DNA from: Hermatobates lingyangjiaoensis
Taxonomy: Eukaryota > Arthropoda > Insecta > Hemiptera > Hermatobatidae
Assembly: GCA_026182355.1 (NCBI GenBank)
Contig: JAPFBL010000368.1
Span: 62,001-126,000 of the forward strand
Length of the DNA stretch: 64,000 nucleotides
Direction of reading: 5' to 3'
Shown: piece after piece, positions 22,301 through 33,289 of the stretch
How the letters are laid out: the number at the start of each line of letters is the position of its first letter
Position numbering within the stretch: position 1 is the stretch's first letter
Notes under the pieces: generated by a model
Database searches by the model: none
Seen by the model: the letters and a program-made list of their open reading frames with translations, nothing else
Told to the model about the DNA's origin: nothing
Program-made: the position numbers and the translations under genes

Positions 22301-22997
22301 TGTTGTTATATTTTGTAATGAATTAAAGTACTAGATGTCTTTGCAATCCCATTGCTGTAAATGAGACTGACCATCCATTCGACAGCATTTTCAACTTTAT
22401 TTGTAACTAAAAGGCGGGGGTATAGAATAGAATTAGAAATACATAATGCTTAATACACCTTCTGTTGAACTGAAGGTTGACATTTGGTCGACCACATTTT
22501 CAAAATTACTTTTATGCCATGGAAAGTGGGACTGAATTAACTATTTAAAACTCATTCAATACTCGTAATGTTGAATAATCTTATAAACAATAGGGTTTTT
22601 TCAAAATTAGTCAAATGGAGATTGACGGGGGTTGAATTAAAAATACAACATATTTTAATTCCTGGAATTTTAAAACTGCAAGGACAAATTAAAATTTACT
22701 TGTATAGTAAAGATTAATGAAAGAAAAGAATAACATGGCAACGCTGGGGACTGCAAAATAAAAGTAAATTTTAAGACAAAACAAAGTATGGTACTTTTAA
22801 TTAATTAATTAGTTAATTTACAAAATATAGTCAATTTTAAAAGTTAAATAAAAATAAAGAGTATACATAGTATGCTATGTTACTATTGAAATAAAACGAT
22901 GGCGGGCCATTGTTAATAATTTTTTTTATTAAAACACTTAATTCGATGTATAAACGTATAGTTTTGTGGATTTATATATTTAAAAACTTCGTTATCA

Positions 22998-23340
22998 AGA
23001 CCACATATATTTAACACTATTTTTCTTTTTTATCGATGTTTGATCTAGCTTCAAACAAGACAACACCTTTAAGCTGACGTTTCGTCTATACTTGTAGACA
23101 TCTTCAGGGATTACTATTTTCCTATTGTAAAAAATAACCCTATAATCTTTCAGTTCAAATCCGCCTTTATTGCTGTTCCTAGCGACAGTCGACAGTAGGA
23201 GCAGCACTATAGGCTGATTTGAATACATCAGTTATGTAAACTAAACTGAAAATGTCTACAAACATAGATAAAACGTCGACTAAAAAGGTTTTATATTGTT
23301 TGAAGCTAAATAAAACCTTAAAAAAAAAGAACAATAGTTA
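22998..23340. mobile_element. Foldback element, PLE family C
   Basis: Inverted arms around about 23170. The minus-strand arm has a family-C ribozyme motif at 23072-23112 (CUGAAGA, extra U, GUCUA/UAGAC, GAAACGUC). The plus-strand arm at about 23245-23285 keeps stem II and a damaged GAUAAAAC in place of the GAAA box. Outer ends carry the CCACATATATTTAACACTA sequence of the family. The inner part includes about 100 bp not found in other C copies. Confidence 0.7.
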
Positions 23341-23344
23341 TATA

Positions 23345-23470
23345 TATGTATATCAGCCTTTGGGGTGATTCAAATCTATTCCTAATGACGAAGATATCAA
23401 AATATAGTAGTGAGTTTCAGTGATTTCTTTTCTGTGTGTTCTTTTGAAAATATTAGTTATATATATAATA
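23345..23470 (+). mobile_element. PLE arm, family I, decayed
   Basis: Contains CTAATGACGAAGATATCAAA then ATATAGTAGTGAGTTTCAG, matching the I copies at 42757-42850 and 63224-63300 with the core C-U-G-A-U-G-A damaged to C-U-A-A-U-G-A. Bounded by (TA)n on both sides. Confidence 0.55.
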
Positions 23471-23639
23471 TATAAATACTCATATATATATATATATATG
23501 GAATCAAATTGACTGCTATTGTGTCCAGTTTTGATCGTGTTTCGTTTTATTAAAAGTATATATATATGTATAATTTATCTTGTATCATTCTATTATTATT
23601 ATCATTGAAATATTTCACTTAAAACGTGAAATCTACATA

Positions 23640-23790
23640 TCAATATTATAACAAAGTAAGAATAGAGAGAAGAGAAAGACTAAGATCTTTTCTACCGTAG
23701 AAACCGTCCTTCGTCGAGAGATCAAAAACAACTTCGTGCGTTGGGTTTCTACGTGTCTCTGATCGTTATATTATATATATATATATAATA
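23640..23790. mobile_element. Diverged family-A-like foldback
   Basis: Minus-strand AGACTAAGATCTTTTC and GTCTTCGTCG segments resemble family A, and a short inverse follows. The core is decayed. (TA)n lies at 23770. Confidence 0.4.
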
Positions 23791-24683
23791 ATGTTACAGC
23801 TTGGTTATCTGTTCTAAAAGACATCAATTAGTCATTTGTGATTTCCCATTCTTTATTTGTATATGATCATATATATATAGTTAGATAGGTTTTTTATGTA
23901 TGAATGTTGAATACCTAGAGTTTTGACTACGTCTACGTGATACAAGGTATCCCATTCATTGATCTCAGCTTAGAATTACCGTTCATCTGTTGAATATTGG
24001 AAGTACACCCAACTCTTCAAACTCTAACAAAGTCTGAAAGCCCTCAGGAAATCCTTACTTCTGTGCTCACAGTCCAAACAGCCACTCACCAAACAATCAC
24101 CACTCCATCGCCCACCCACTACTTAATCTCTTCTTTCAATGTTCTAAATTTTAGTTTACTCTCTGCAAATATATTTCTTGTTTTTAATCTATACTAAAAA
24201 AATATTCTCCTTTTATTTAATAGCCTACAAACAGGCCTATTAAACTGTTTTTCATCAATACTAACTCGCATTATTTATTTCAATTGTAGTGAATCATACT
24301 AACTGGCGTGATTTATTTGTTTCAATTGTAGTGAACGAATCTTTCTGTTACAGTCTGTTAAATCGTAACATTTATTTTCATTCCTTCTGGAATCTATTAT
24401 AGTGTAGTAGTTACTCATATTGGAAGATTCAAGAATTACGTCTGTACACAAAACAAGTTTTATATGAAACTAACAACGCGTTTCGAACACTTGGTGTTCT
24501 GCTTTCAGGTTAACTTCTAAAAAAAAATATACATATCTATGAACTTTAAGAACATCAGAGTGAATTATTTGAAATTGAATACAATATATGAATGTTGAAT
24601 TGAACTATTGAGGTTTTTGTCACATTCTTCATACTAATTCCTTTGTTAAATACTTCAATAATTCAATACATTCATATATTGTT

Positions 24684-24893
24684 AAAAAGATTTCACATAA
24701 ACACGTGAAATAACAATCAATGGTCAAAACACAATAAGAAATGGGAAAACAAGACTAAGATCTTTCAACCGTAACAAGCGGTCTTCGTCATAGTAAAAAA
24801 CCCAACTGACCCAACTAACCTCAGTTGGTTTTTTGACTCTGACGAAGACCGCTTGTTTCGGTTGAAAGATCTTAGTCTTGTTTTCCCATTTCA
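24684..24893. mobile_element. Foldback, PLE family A, nested in D'
   Basis: Inverted arms with motifs at 24753-24794 (minus; C3 lost) and 24835-24877 (plus; intact). Host sequence CATATATTG flanks both sides (about 24674 and 24892), consistent with a target duplication. The right arm stops at CCCATTT, lacking the terminal hairpin present on the left. Confidence 0.75.
24835..24877 (+). ncRNA. Hammerhead-ribozyme-like motif, family A
   Basis: GACU 24835-24838 with AGUC 24874-24877, CUGACGA, extra A, GACCG paired with CGGUU (loop CUUGUUU and a one-base change), GAAA, AGA/UCU stem III and cleavage base U. Core intact. Confidence 0.75.
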
Positions 24894-25227
24894 TATATTG
24901 TATGTAATTTTAAGTAATTCACTCTGAGGTTCTTAAAGTTAATAAATATGTATACTTTTTTAGATGTAAACCTGAAGAAGAACACTAAGTGTTAGAAACG
25001 TGTTGTTAGTTCCATATTGAACTTTTTTTTGTTTGCAGACGTAATCCTTGAAATCCCCCAATATAACATTTATTTTATCTTAATTCAATTGTTTTATTTA
25101 TTCTTTATATATATTTATTAATAGTTGTCATTTTTAGTTCACTATTACTTAAATCAACATTGTTTTGTTCGATTGGTGTATGTTTCTTTAGTTTGATAGG
25201 GATGGAAAGTCAATTCTTCTTACTTTA

Positions 25228-25545
25228 GAAAGAAATATAACAAGGTAAAAAACTAATGAAATAGTCTCCACATATAGAAAAATCGCATAAACAACGAGTT
25301 TCCAACACGTAGTGTCTTCTTCAGGCATTAACTAAAAAAATGCAATTACATCTGACAGTTATCTATAGTACAAAGTACTTTAGCTCTCTGAGGCATTATA
25401 TTTTTTTTAGTTAATGCCTGAAGAAGAATACTACGAGTTCGAAACGCGTTGTTTATACGATTAAGTTTTTATATGTGGAGACTATTTCATTAGCTTTTTA
25501 TCCTACAATGAGTAATACCACATAATAACTGATTGTACTACTTTA
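25228..25545. mobile_element. Foldback, PLE family D
   Basis: Minus arm 25238-25345 and plus arm 25420-25545. Motifs are at about 25283-25330 (minus; GAAA damaged) and 25425-25470 (plus; CUGAAGA, GAAUAC with a mutated partner, GAAACGCGUU). A near-identical TTTAGAAA...GAAATATAA flank on both sides (25224 and 25541) is a candidate target duplication. The left arm is shorter at its outer end. Confidence 0.75.
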
Positions 25546-26069
25546 GAAATAGAAATATAATAGAATCTGTAGATGACCTTATTTATACGGTAGTAATCAG
25601 GATTACAACAACTTATGGATGTTTGACCTAGTTCTAAGCACTAAACACTATACGAAAAACCATCCAAGTAGTCTAAAATAGTTGGGATTATCTTGTGGTT
25701 GGGGCACTGTGGTATGCCAAAAGTAGGGGGATTTTAGACTGAAATCGATAGACCAATTCACCAGTCTACTGCTCACAAATGAGGACGCGAAAACCTCAAA
25801 CTCGTTCAAGCTTCTTCGCACAAAACCTACTTCCTAGAACAACCCCATAGCATCCTAAATAAAATGCTCCACCGAAAAATTATAAGTTGACCTTAGTTAA
25901 TGACACTCAGACTAATAATGATGAAATAAACTTGACCTTAATAACCAGACACGTAATTACAACTGAAATGTAATTACCAACCTTACGGTTAATTACTGGC
26001 TAGCTTACAAACTTGTACAGCAGAGGTGTTGAATACGTCAATCGTGACGTATCGCGATGAATGTGTACA

Positions 26070-26135
26070 TTCAGTGTCGTAGCAAGTATTTTTACCACCT
26101 GAAGCTCCCCCCCCCCCCCCCTTATTGTCCCTAGG
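26070..26135 (+). mobile_element. hAT-like 5' end fragment
   Basis: CAGTGTCGTAGCAAGTATTT followed by an acidic C-rich run (about 15 C at 26107). It has the same left flank (TGTACATT) and start as the element at 26720, so it is probably a duplicated 5' end. Confidence 0.45.
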
Positions 26136-26904
26136 GCTGTTACAAGGTTCATTTCATAATATCAAGGTATCATTGGTAGATCGCATGGCATTAACAAATA
26201 TAACACCAGCCTATGACTCTTCCCGTCACTGATTAATATATCTGTAATCTGAATCTATTCTGATGTTTATTATACTTAGGTCATTGTGTATTAGTTCATT
26301 AAAGCTGATATACGAGTCGTTAAGTTGCCTCTAACTCTTTACTTTTAATTTTTTCACCTAAAAATTAAGAAAGGCTATAAAATGACTAGGGAGACTGGAT
26401 CGGGTAAGAAGAAACAAACATATCACTTTTTATAAGAAAATGGGATGAGGTTTTTTCACGATTAAATATTACATAAATCGTTATAGATCTAAAGTACTTT
26501 TAATATACATATATTTCTAAATAAATACAGTTGGTAGATCATTGTGACTTGTTCATTTCATGAGTTGCTCGAATGCAGAAAATGTATGCACCCTTGCTGT
26601 ACAGTGAATTCAGTAGTATTAGGTTCATGACCTGAGAAGTTAATCACAAAAGGCGAATTAAGTTAAAGAAAAATGTGTCAGTCTTTTGTTGCACCATTAT
26701 CTATCACAATGTGTACATTCTTTGGCGTAGCAAGTATTTTTGGCACCCGAAGCGTCCTCTCTCCCCATTGCTGTTCGTTTACTCCCTTAACTTTCAAGGT
26801 GCCAAGAAATCTTCAAAATATTTATTTTCATAGAATCACAAAGAGAATATAATTTTATACTACTTTTATTAGTCTCAGACTTTCATCTTATAACAGTATG
26901 TGCT

Positions 26905-27230
26905 AGTATACAATAACAAGATTTCACATAAACACGTGAAATAACAATCAATGATCGATCAAACCACAATATGAAATGGGGGAAAAACCTAAGATCTTTA
27001 AACCACAACAAGCGGTCTTCGTCAGTGTTTAACTGAATTGATGGGTTATTGATTGGAGTGGGAAGCTGTCCTCTCTCTACAACGATTGCTCTACGACTGC
27101 TCGCAGGGCTACCTGCCTAAGGCCGAGCGGCACCCTCGACCTTCACCCTCCACACCTCTCTTAAATAAGAACTAACAGTCAGAGTCGAAAACCCAAAACC
27201 TAGTTTGATCATTGGACTAGTATACATATA
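26905..27230 (-). mobile_element. PLE family A arm nested in the hAT
   Basis: Single minus-strand arm with the terminal hairpin (ATTTCAC, loop, GTGAAAT at 26912-26942). The ribozyme is interrupted between GTCAG (27021) and AGTC (27181) by a 152-bp insert. It otherwise matches the A copies. Confidence 0.7.
27026..27177. mobile_element. Solo LTR, 152 bp, inside the family-A ribozyme
   Basis: Starts TGTTTAAC, ends TAACA, and is bracketed by the 5-bp duplication GTCAG (27021-27025 and 27178-27182). TG...CA ends plus a 5-bp duplication are the signature of an LTR retrotransposon, here reduced to one short LTR. It is notably more GC-rich than its surroundings and has a TTAAATAAG box near its end. 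No internal region is present. Confidence 0.65.
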
Positions 27231-27639
27231 CAGTTGTCATCAAAGAAAACCAAAGATTTTTCAAAACAAAAACGTGTAATTTCAAATCATAAAAGAAATT
27301 GTTAAATTTAAATTAACTGGCTACACAAAAAAAAATATAATAAATTTTTAAACCCTTTAAAAAACTAGTTTGAAAAATTTGATATAAATTTATTTTTAAT
27401 TTGCAAATATTACAGTTGAAAAATCCGTTTAAAAACACTATTACACACATGAAATTATAAAAATAATTACAACCTTAAAAACAAATAATGTTTGTATAAA
27501 ATTAAAGATTTCTTTTTTTAGCCTTTTCTTCATTTATTTTTTCATATTTTCTATTTTTATTCTTCAGAATACCACCCCCTGGCACTTGCCGCCCGGGGCG
27601 AACCGCCCCTCCTCCCTGTTACGCCTCTATGTACATTAA

Positions 27640-27848
27640 TATATGGAAAGATTTATTTGCCATTGGTAGTAATAGAACCTCATAAAACTATACATTAGCA
27701 ATCTTCTGACTTTGGTAGTACTAATACCAAATACAAAGTGCACATTAATATACGGAAATATGTGTTAGTCTTTTGTTGCACCTCTACCTATCACAATGTG
27801 TACATTAGTATATGAAAAGATTTCTTAACCATTGGTAGTAATAGTACC
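27640..27848. repeat. Local repeat units around the LINE insertion
   Basis: Segments with TGTACATTAATATATGG, CCATTGGTAGTAATAG and CCTCATAAAAC repeat two to three times between 27630 and 28440, and related pieces are at 26690-26715. This is the tandemly organised host of the hAT and LINE insertions. Confidence 0.5.
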
Positions 27849-27849
27849 T

Positions 27850-28340
27850 TATCAGAAAGATGGTCCGAGGAGGACACGTGTCTTATTTCAAAGCAGTTGT
27901 GACCTTCCTGTAATTCCAGAAGGACTAAGGATCTTCTCTATGAATAGAAGAATGATCACATTTGTGATCGCTGTTTTCACGGGACACTCGCTAATAGGAA
28001 AACACGCCAGCAGGTTAGGAATGGAGGAGAGGGATTTTTGCAGGGCATGCCAGAACAAAGAAGAAGAGGAGACAGTTCCTCACTTTCTCTTTCAATGCCC
28101 TGGTTTGGCTCAAAGAAGAAAAGAAGCATTAGGAGAGTACTTCTTTGACAATCTTAAGAACTTAGCATCTACTGGTATCAGGGATCTGTCTAGATTTATT
28201 GTTCTCTCGAGATGGTTCGAGTGGACCATGGACGGGGGAGAATAGCCCCAATTCTCTTTTTGTGGTGTCACAAGGGGCTGGCTTGCGGCCTATGTGTGCT
28301 CTTTCTCGGGACGGCCACTGTAACCTAACCTAACCTAATC
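27850..28340 (+). pseudogene. 5'-truncated non-LTR retrotransposon, 3' end with (CCTAA)n
   Basis: An open frame to 28245 encodes the C-terminal end of a LINE polyprotein: an R-R-x-I-T-x-V-x-x-x-F-T-G-H-S-L-I-G-K-H-A-like segment, then the zinc knuckle C-R-A-C ... H-F-L-F-Q-C at about residues 80-105. This order (end of RNase H region, then a CCHC knuckle) is typical of the R1/I/Jockey group. The 3' untranslated region (28246-28340) ends in CTGTAACCTAACC repeats. An 11-bp target duplication TAATAGTACCT flanks it (27839-27849 and 28341-28351), proving retrotransposition of a truncated copy. Its tail matches SINE type 1. Confidence 0.85.
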
Positions 28341-28439
28341 TAATAGTACCTCATAAAACGTGTACAATCATGTACAGAACATTAGTTAGTTTTTTGTACT
28401 ACTACTACTACCAAATACCAAATGCCAAAAGTGGTAGTA

Positions 28440-31400
28440 CTGAAAGATAATAAATCTATTACAGTGACACTGATTCCTTGTGTATGGAGCCAGTGTTTCT
28501 TCATCTTTCTAATCATTAGAAAATACCACACAATAATTGCTTGCATAGCTGGTGAGTTAATAGAATTAATTTTTTTCACAATTTCTCCTTTAATTCATAA
28601 TGTAAATGAATTAAATTAATTTATACATTAACATAATTAATCAAAAGAAATTAAACAATTAATTATAAGACTTAGAATAAAGTGTAGTTGATAAAATAAT
28701 TATGTAAATATTTCTAAAAAAAGTGTTATCAGTAAAATATAAAAAAATGATTATATCTTATTAAATGTATAATTAATTTTGGTTTTTGCAAACTCTTGAA
28801 ATGATAATAATTAATTATGTAAAAGTTACAGTACAAATAAAATTATTTTAAACATTACTCAGCAAATGACTTTAGTTTTAATTGTTAAGTCATCGTGATT
28901 CATTTGAATTTGTTACAATAATTAGATTTTCGTAAAATTAGTAAAATAAGGAAAACTACATTACAATGAAACATTGAATTAAACAGCTTGTCAATTAATA
29001 AGATATTGACTTTTAGCAAAGTTGAGTGCACACAGATAAAATATTTATTAAAATATAAAACATATTATTATCGATTCCTGAAAAGCCTATTACTAAATTC
29101 CACTAAAATATGGATTATTTCCACTTTTTTGTCATTTATTGTAAATTATCTAGTTGAAAATGTTTATTTAATATCGAAATTTGAAAATTAATATCGATTA
29201 TATTTATAGAATATTTTTTTTTTAATTCAAGTCAGAAAATTAATAGGTCTGTATTTAGTTCACGATTATTTCCTGTCCACTGCTAGAGTAATTTAATTGC
29301 CAGTGTAAACACTGGTTGAATTAAGAGCCTAATCTCTTTTATACTTTTTCACTTCGTCATGGCGTCTTTCTTTCTTATTGCTCTAATAGTCAGTTTTTTA
29401 ATTGAAGATTTAGACTAAAATTGTTGTATATAGCAGTTTAAAAGTAATTTTATGAATTAGAATACTAAGTTTTGAACACGTGTGAAATTATTTTTACTGT
29501 CGTATAAGCGTTTGAAAAGAAAGAAGAAAAAAATCTCCACACGAAAAAGAAAGTTAGTACACAATTTAAAATTATCTTCTATTCTTTTATTGTACGTTTA
29601 TATTACTGTTACTATTCTTTTACTATACTTTACTACATGTATTTCGTTAAATTATAACTATTAAATGATGACAAACAAAAGTAGATTGAGAAATAAGTAA
29701 AATGCATTACAGTAATACAACATAAAATGAAAATTATATTTATTAATTAACATAACAATTATTTTTAATTACATAATACCATTAAAACTTTCAAAAATTG
29801 TTAAGACTGTTTCATTTAAAGTAATACACCATTAAATTATAATTTAACAAAAGTTATTGCTACAAAAAACACCTCCATTTAATTACTTCTAATTATTTAC
29901 AATTTTATGAAATTAATTGGTTTTCTATATAATATAACAATACATGCAATTCAAATACAATCTTTTAATATTAGGAAACAAAAGGGAAGATAGTGATATT
30001 AATAGAAAGAAAAATGACAAAATAGCACAAGCGTCTTATAATATGACGGATGATTCAGTTTTTAATGAAATTTTAACTTTTATATCGTTAACAACTCCGC
30101 ATATGAAGTTATAATATACTTTTATCAACTTTAAGAAAACATTATTAACAAAATATGAATATATCTTTTTTTTTAATCAATGTTTCAATACAAACATTAA
30201 GAAACTGTTATTTTCCAACCATTTTTTGTTTTAAACTAATTTTAATAATCAAGCGTAAACGTATCATTTTTAAGTTCACCTTAAATTATATTGATTATAT
30301 CTTGCAAATGGTTATAAAATAATTATTAAACTAATTAGTGTTTTTAATTTAATTATTGATAAATAAAGTAATTAATTACTAATCTTTCAAAAGTGAGATT
30401 CTTTTTATGCAGTAATTCCGTAGGTTTCTTAGACACATACATTATATTTGTTGCATTTAATTTTATTTAATTGTCAATGAATTGTTTATTAATTTAATGG
30501 TTTAATTTAATTGATATTACTAATTAGTAGTAAATGACTTATTAATGCATTTAAAATTAAAATAAATAATTTTAAACATAGAATATGACAAGATTACTGT
30601 TACTGTTGTGAAGTTTCTTCTGACATTAAAAGTTTACTATTTTCTTTTAATATTTTTACCTTTCATTGTTAATACAATGAAACTTAAAGAAAATATATAG
30701 AATTCTATAGTAATATGATATGAACTAATTAGTATATTATTAAAACAAATAATTTAGAAAAATGCTATTAATATCTTATCTTTAAATTGGCTTCTTTTTT
30801 TTTCACAATACAAAAATTTAATTCGTTGTTTAATTAACGGACACTATATTTTAAGGACTTCAGTTCTTGTATTAACTAATGTTATTAATATTACTATTAT
30901 AACATAAGTAACAACTCTTAAGAAAATGAATTAGCATTTTCAAAATTAACTTAAGAACATTTTCTTATTTATAATAAAAGTATTTCCTTTTTATATATAA
31001 ATATTAAATTTATTGCATAGATAAAGATTTATATAACAATTAAGTTATATATTATATATCATTAAAAGGAATATTTTGCTCGAGAATATATTTCTTGTCA
31101 TTCAATTTTATTTAACAAATGTCCTTATCTGTTAATAATAATACTATCGGTTTATAATATTATTATTAATAAAATTATTTAACAGTAAATATTAATTAAT
31201 TATATTTTATATTGATAAATATTAATATTATTATATTTTATATATGTTTATCTATTCAATGAAACGGTCGTTTACTCTTTTAACTTAATAAGAGTTATTA
31301 TGAAGGTAGCACAAGATAGATTCCTGTTAGATTTATATAAAAATACAACAATACATCAAAGGTTTGATAGAATTGCTATATTACGAGGTATGATATCATT

Positions 31401-31550
31401 GGTCAATTTTCAAGGTTCAACATCAAACTCACGGTAATGTTATCTGATTGCTCTAGTCTTAAGGTTTTCACTAGTCAAGATTGTTTGTTCGTTTATACAA
31501 TGTAAATTTAATTTTCTAATTAAAATGAATTCTTACTTCTGTAAGTTTTT
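28440..31550. other. Three-kilobase AT-rich desert
   Basis: Extremely AT-rich with short ORFs only. I see no SINE, ribozyme motif, foldback or coding signal, in sharp contrast to the neighbouring regions. Confidence 0.5.
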
Positions 31551-31559
31551 TTATATATC

Positions 31560-31788
31560 TTTGAAAACTCCTACTTTTAATATTCCACAAGCTGTAACAA
31601 TTCATTTTCATATTATTTGTTTTTTAATGTTTATATGTTATATTATTTCTCTTTATCCTTTGTTTGTAGGCATATGAAAAAAGGTTTTAAAATAAAACAG
31701 CAACGTCGGCAATGAGGGTTTGATTTTGAATCTTTCGAATCTAGAAAATTGATGATCCCGATTTCATACTCGTAATATTCCTATATAT
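31560..31788 (+). mobile_element. PLE arm, family B, decayed
   Basis: About 31671-31715 has CATATGAAAAAAGG, TTTTAAAATAAAAC and GCAACGTCGGCAATGAG, a decayed class-B motif, followed by the family tail to about 31785. The inverted partner is missing. Confidence 0.6.
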
Positions 31789-31789
31789 G

Positions 31790-31968
31790 TATACTTAAAA
31801 TAAACTGTGAGACATAGACAGATACGTAACAAAGTTTCGATGTTTCGTCCATTATGATGGTAAAAATATTGAAATATTGAAAAGTGAGTCCTTTATTACG
31901 TTCCTTTCTATATGTTACAGTTTATTTTAAGTGTTATCAGTCCTTATGGATCGTATTTCGTTTATCAC
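31790..31968. mobile_element. Foldback, PLE family G, decayed
   Basis: Arms about 31793-31850 and 31885-31945 share AAACTGT and GTTACGT-type segments in inverse order. The centre has GAAATATTGAAAAGTGAGTCC as in the G copy at 58900, with the core damaged. Confidence 0.55.
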
Positions 31969-31995
31969 ACACACACACACACCACACACACACAC

Positions 31996-32044
<49 letters not shown>

Positions 32045-32091
32045 CAATATAAACAAAGAAACATAGAGAAATCAAAAGAACACACTTACAG

Positions 32092-32125
32092 TCTCTAATT
32101 TTCGGTTTGAACCGTCTTCAGGAGA
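32092..32125 (-). ncRNA. Hammerhead-ribozyme-like motif, family E (left arm)
   Basis: On the minus strand: stem I UCUC (32125-32122) with GAGA (32095-32092), CUGAAGA, extra C, stem II GGUU/AACC with a two-base loop, GAAA, stem III AA/UU and cleavage base A. Core intact. Confidence 0.7.
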
Positions 32126-32230
32126 GATAAGAGAGGGAAACCAAGCGCAGTGGTTCAGAGACGGTTGGAGACGTTGACAGTTGGTCTCCAACCGTCTCTG
32201 AACCAGTGCGCTTGGTTTCCCTCTCTTATC

Positions 32231-32264
32231 TCTCCTGAAGACGGTTCAAACCGAAAATTAGAGA
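32231..32264 (+). ncRNA. Hammerhead-ribozyme-like motif, family E (right arm)
   Basis: Identical to the left-arm motif in opposite orientation: UCUC 32231-32234, CUGAAGA 32235-32241, GAGA 32261-32264. Confidence 0.7.
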
Positions 32265-32356
32265 CTGTAAGTGTGTTCTTTTGATTTCTCTATGTTTCTT
32301 TGTTTATATTGAACTATATTTGTCCGTTTTGGATCGTATTTCCAACGAAAAAAGTG

Positions 32357-32403
<47 letters not shown>

Positions 32404-32513
32404 TTGCGTAATCACATGCAGAAACCGTGCCGTGAATGAAATTTCTTTTAACTGGGTTCCTTTTTGATTACAGGTTTATTTTGTACATTTAAATATTAAC
32501 ATATGCATTTAGA

Positions 32514-32650
32514 GAGGGACCAGGTTAGCTCAGTGGCAACCTGCTTTCCTCTGGACTGGTGGATTTTGGGTTCAATACCCACTCGGGCCCTCGATTTGTA
32601 CATGAGGGAGGTTTATAAATCTGAGCACATTGTCAAGCCTGTTCTGATTT
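32514..32650 (+). mobile_element. tRNA-derived SINE, head only
   Basis: Well-kept head (CCAGGTTAGCTCAGTGGCAA and GGGTTCAATACCC) and the start of the body, then broken off after about 135 bp. Confidence 0.8.
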
Positions 32651-32734
32651 ATTCATGCCCCTTAGCCTTTCGGCCATACCATCAATAATAAGGAAAATAA
32701 ATATCATTAATTCCACTCTATGGAGCTCTATGTG

Positions 32735-32842
32735 GATATTTTTACTTTACTACAAGTAAATTATAGTGAAAAAATAGATCTAAAAATTTTGATGGACTTA
32801 TATGTTTTGAGGTCCTCAATGTCTTTTTATGATATTTTCTCG
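32735..32842 (+). repeat. Single unit related to the 102-bp satellite
   Basis: TTTTACTTTACTACAAGTAAA then TTTTGATGGACTTATATG and TTTTGAGGTCCTC match the units at 19820-20410. Confidence 0.6.
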
Positions 32843-33117
32843 ATGATGTTTGTAAGCGTGTGTGGATTGTTGAGTATCCAAGAATTTGTTTCGAAGATTT
32901 GTAACCCTGTTTTGAAAAAAACAGACGGATTTATGGAAAGCAGATAAATGATCTGCACCCATAATAAAGTGGTATTAAATAAATCCAAATGTCGTTAGGA
33001 TGAGTTTATTTAATAATAATAATGATATGAAAAGAAGATGTTGCAAAGTTGATTGGACAAAATGCTAAGTGATTGAATAAGGGGCTTACAGAGGGGGTGG
33101 AAAAGGTGAATAACCTG

Positions 33118-33152
33118 AAGGGTTGACTGCAGGGGTGAGTCAACCCTTTTCA
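33118..33152. other. Short hairpin
   Basis: AAGGGTTGACT and AGTCAACCCTT pair around a 9-base loop (33119-33149). It is isolated and its role is unknown. Confidence 0.6.
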
Positions 33153-33289
33153 ACCAGCCTATGAAATGTCCTTGTCATATAAACCGTCTTAAAGATAATC
33201 TTCTACTCGAAACAGCAAAATAAACACTTTTTTTGTAATAAAATTTTTTTAATTTCAATATTAGTATATACCATTCTGATCTATATATC

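Larger units (their letters stand above)
24420..25070. mobile_element. Foldback, PLE family D', split by a nested element
   Basis: Left arm 24420-24680 (minus) and right arm 24894-25070 (plus) are inverted copies. Ribozyme-like motifs are at about 24476-24520 (minus, core damaged) and 24966-25012 (plus; CUGAAGA intact, last stem II base mutated, GAAACGUGUUG). The centre is interrupted by a family-A foldback. Confidence 0.75.
26720..27629 (+). mobile_element. hAT non-autonomous element with 8-bp target duplication
   Basis: Flanked by TGTACATT at 26712-26719 and 27630-27637. The ends TTTGGCGTAGC and GTTACGCCTC are near-complementary and resemble the CAGNGGCGTA-type hAT termini. The subterminal GCACTTGCCGCCCGGGGCG is also typical. 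No transposase remains; about 325 bp of the interior is a nested PLE. Confidence 0.75.
31971..32402. mobile_element. Large foldback, PLE family E, within (CA)n(TA)n...(TA)n(TG)n
   Basis: Arms 32041-32190 and 32190-32340 are almost perfect inverse copies of about 140 bp. Both contain an intact ribozyme motif. The flanking microsatellites are also mirror-complementary: (CA)n(TA)n on the left and (TA)n(TG)n on the right. Confidence 0.85.

Noticed and set aside
24753..24877. Rho-independent style terminators or bacterial regulatory hairpins
   Set aside because: The many inverted repeats are PLE pseudo-LTR palindromes in a eukaryotic context; no adjacent genes.
32503..32688. ORF of 61 codons over the SINE head
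   Set aside because: It lies in the tRNA-derived SINE; the frame is a by-product of the repeat.
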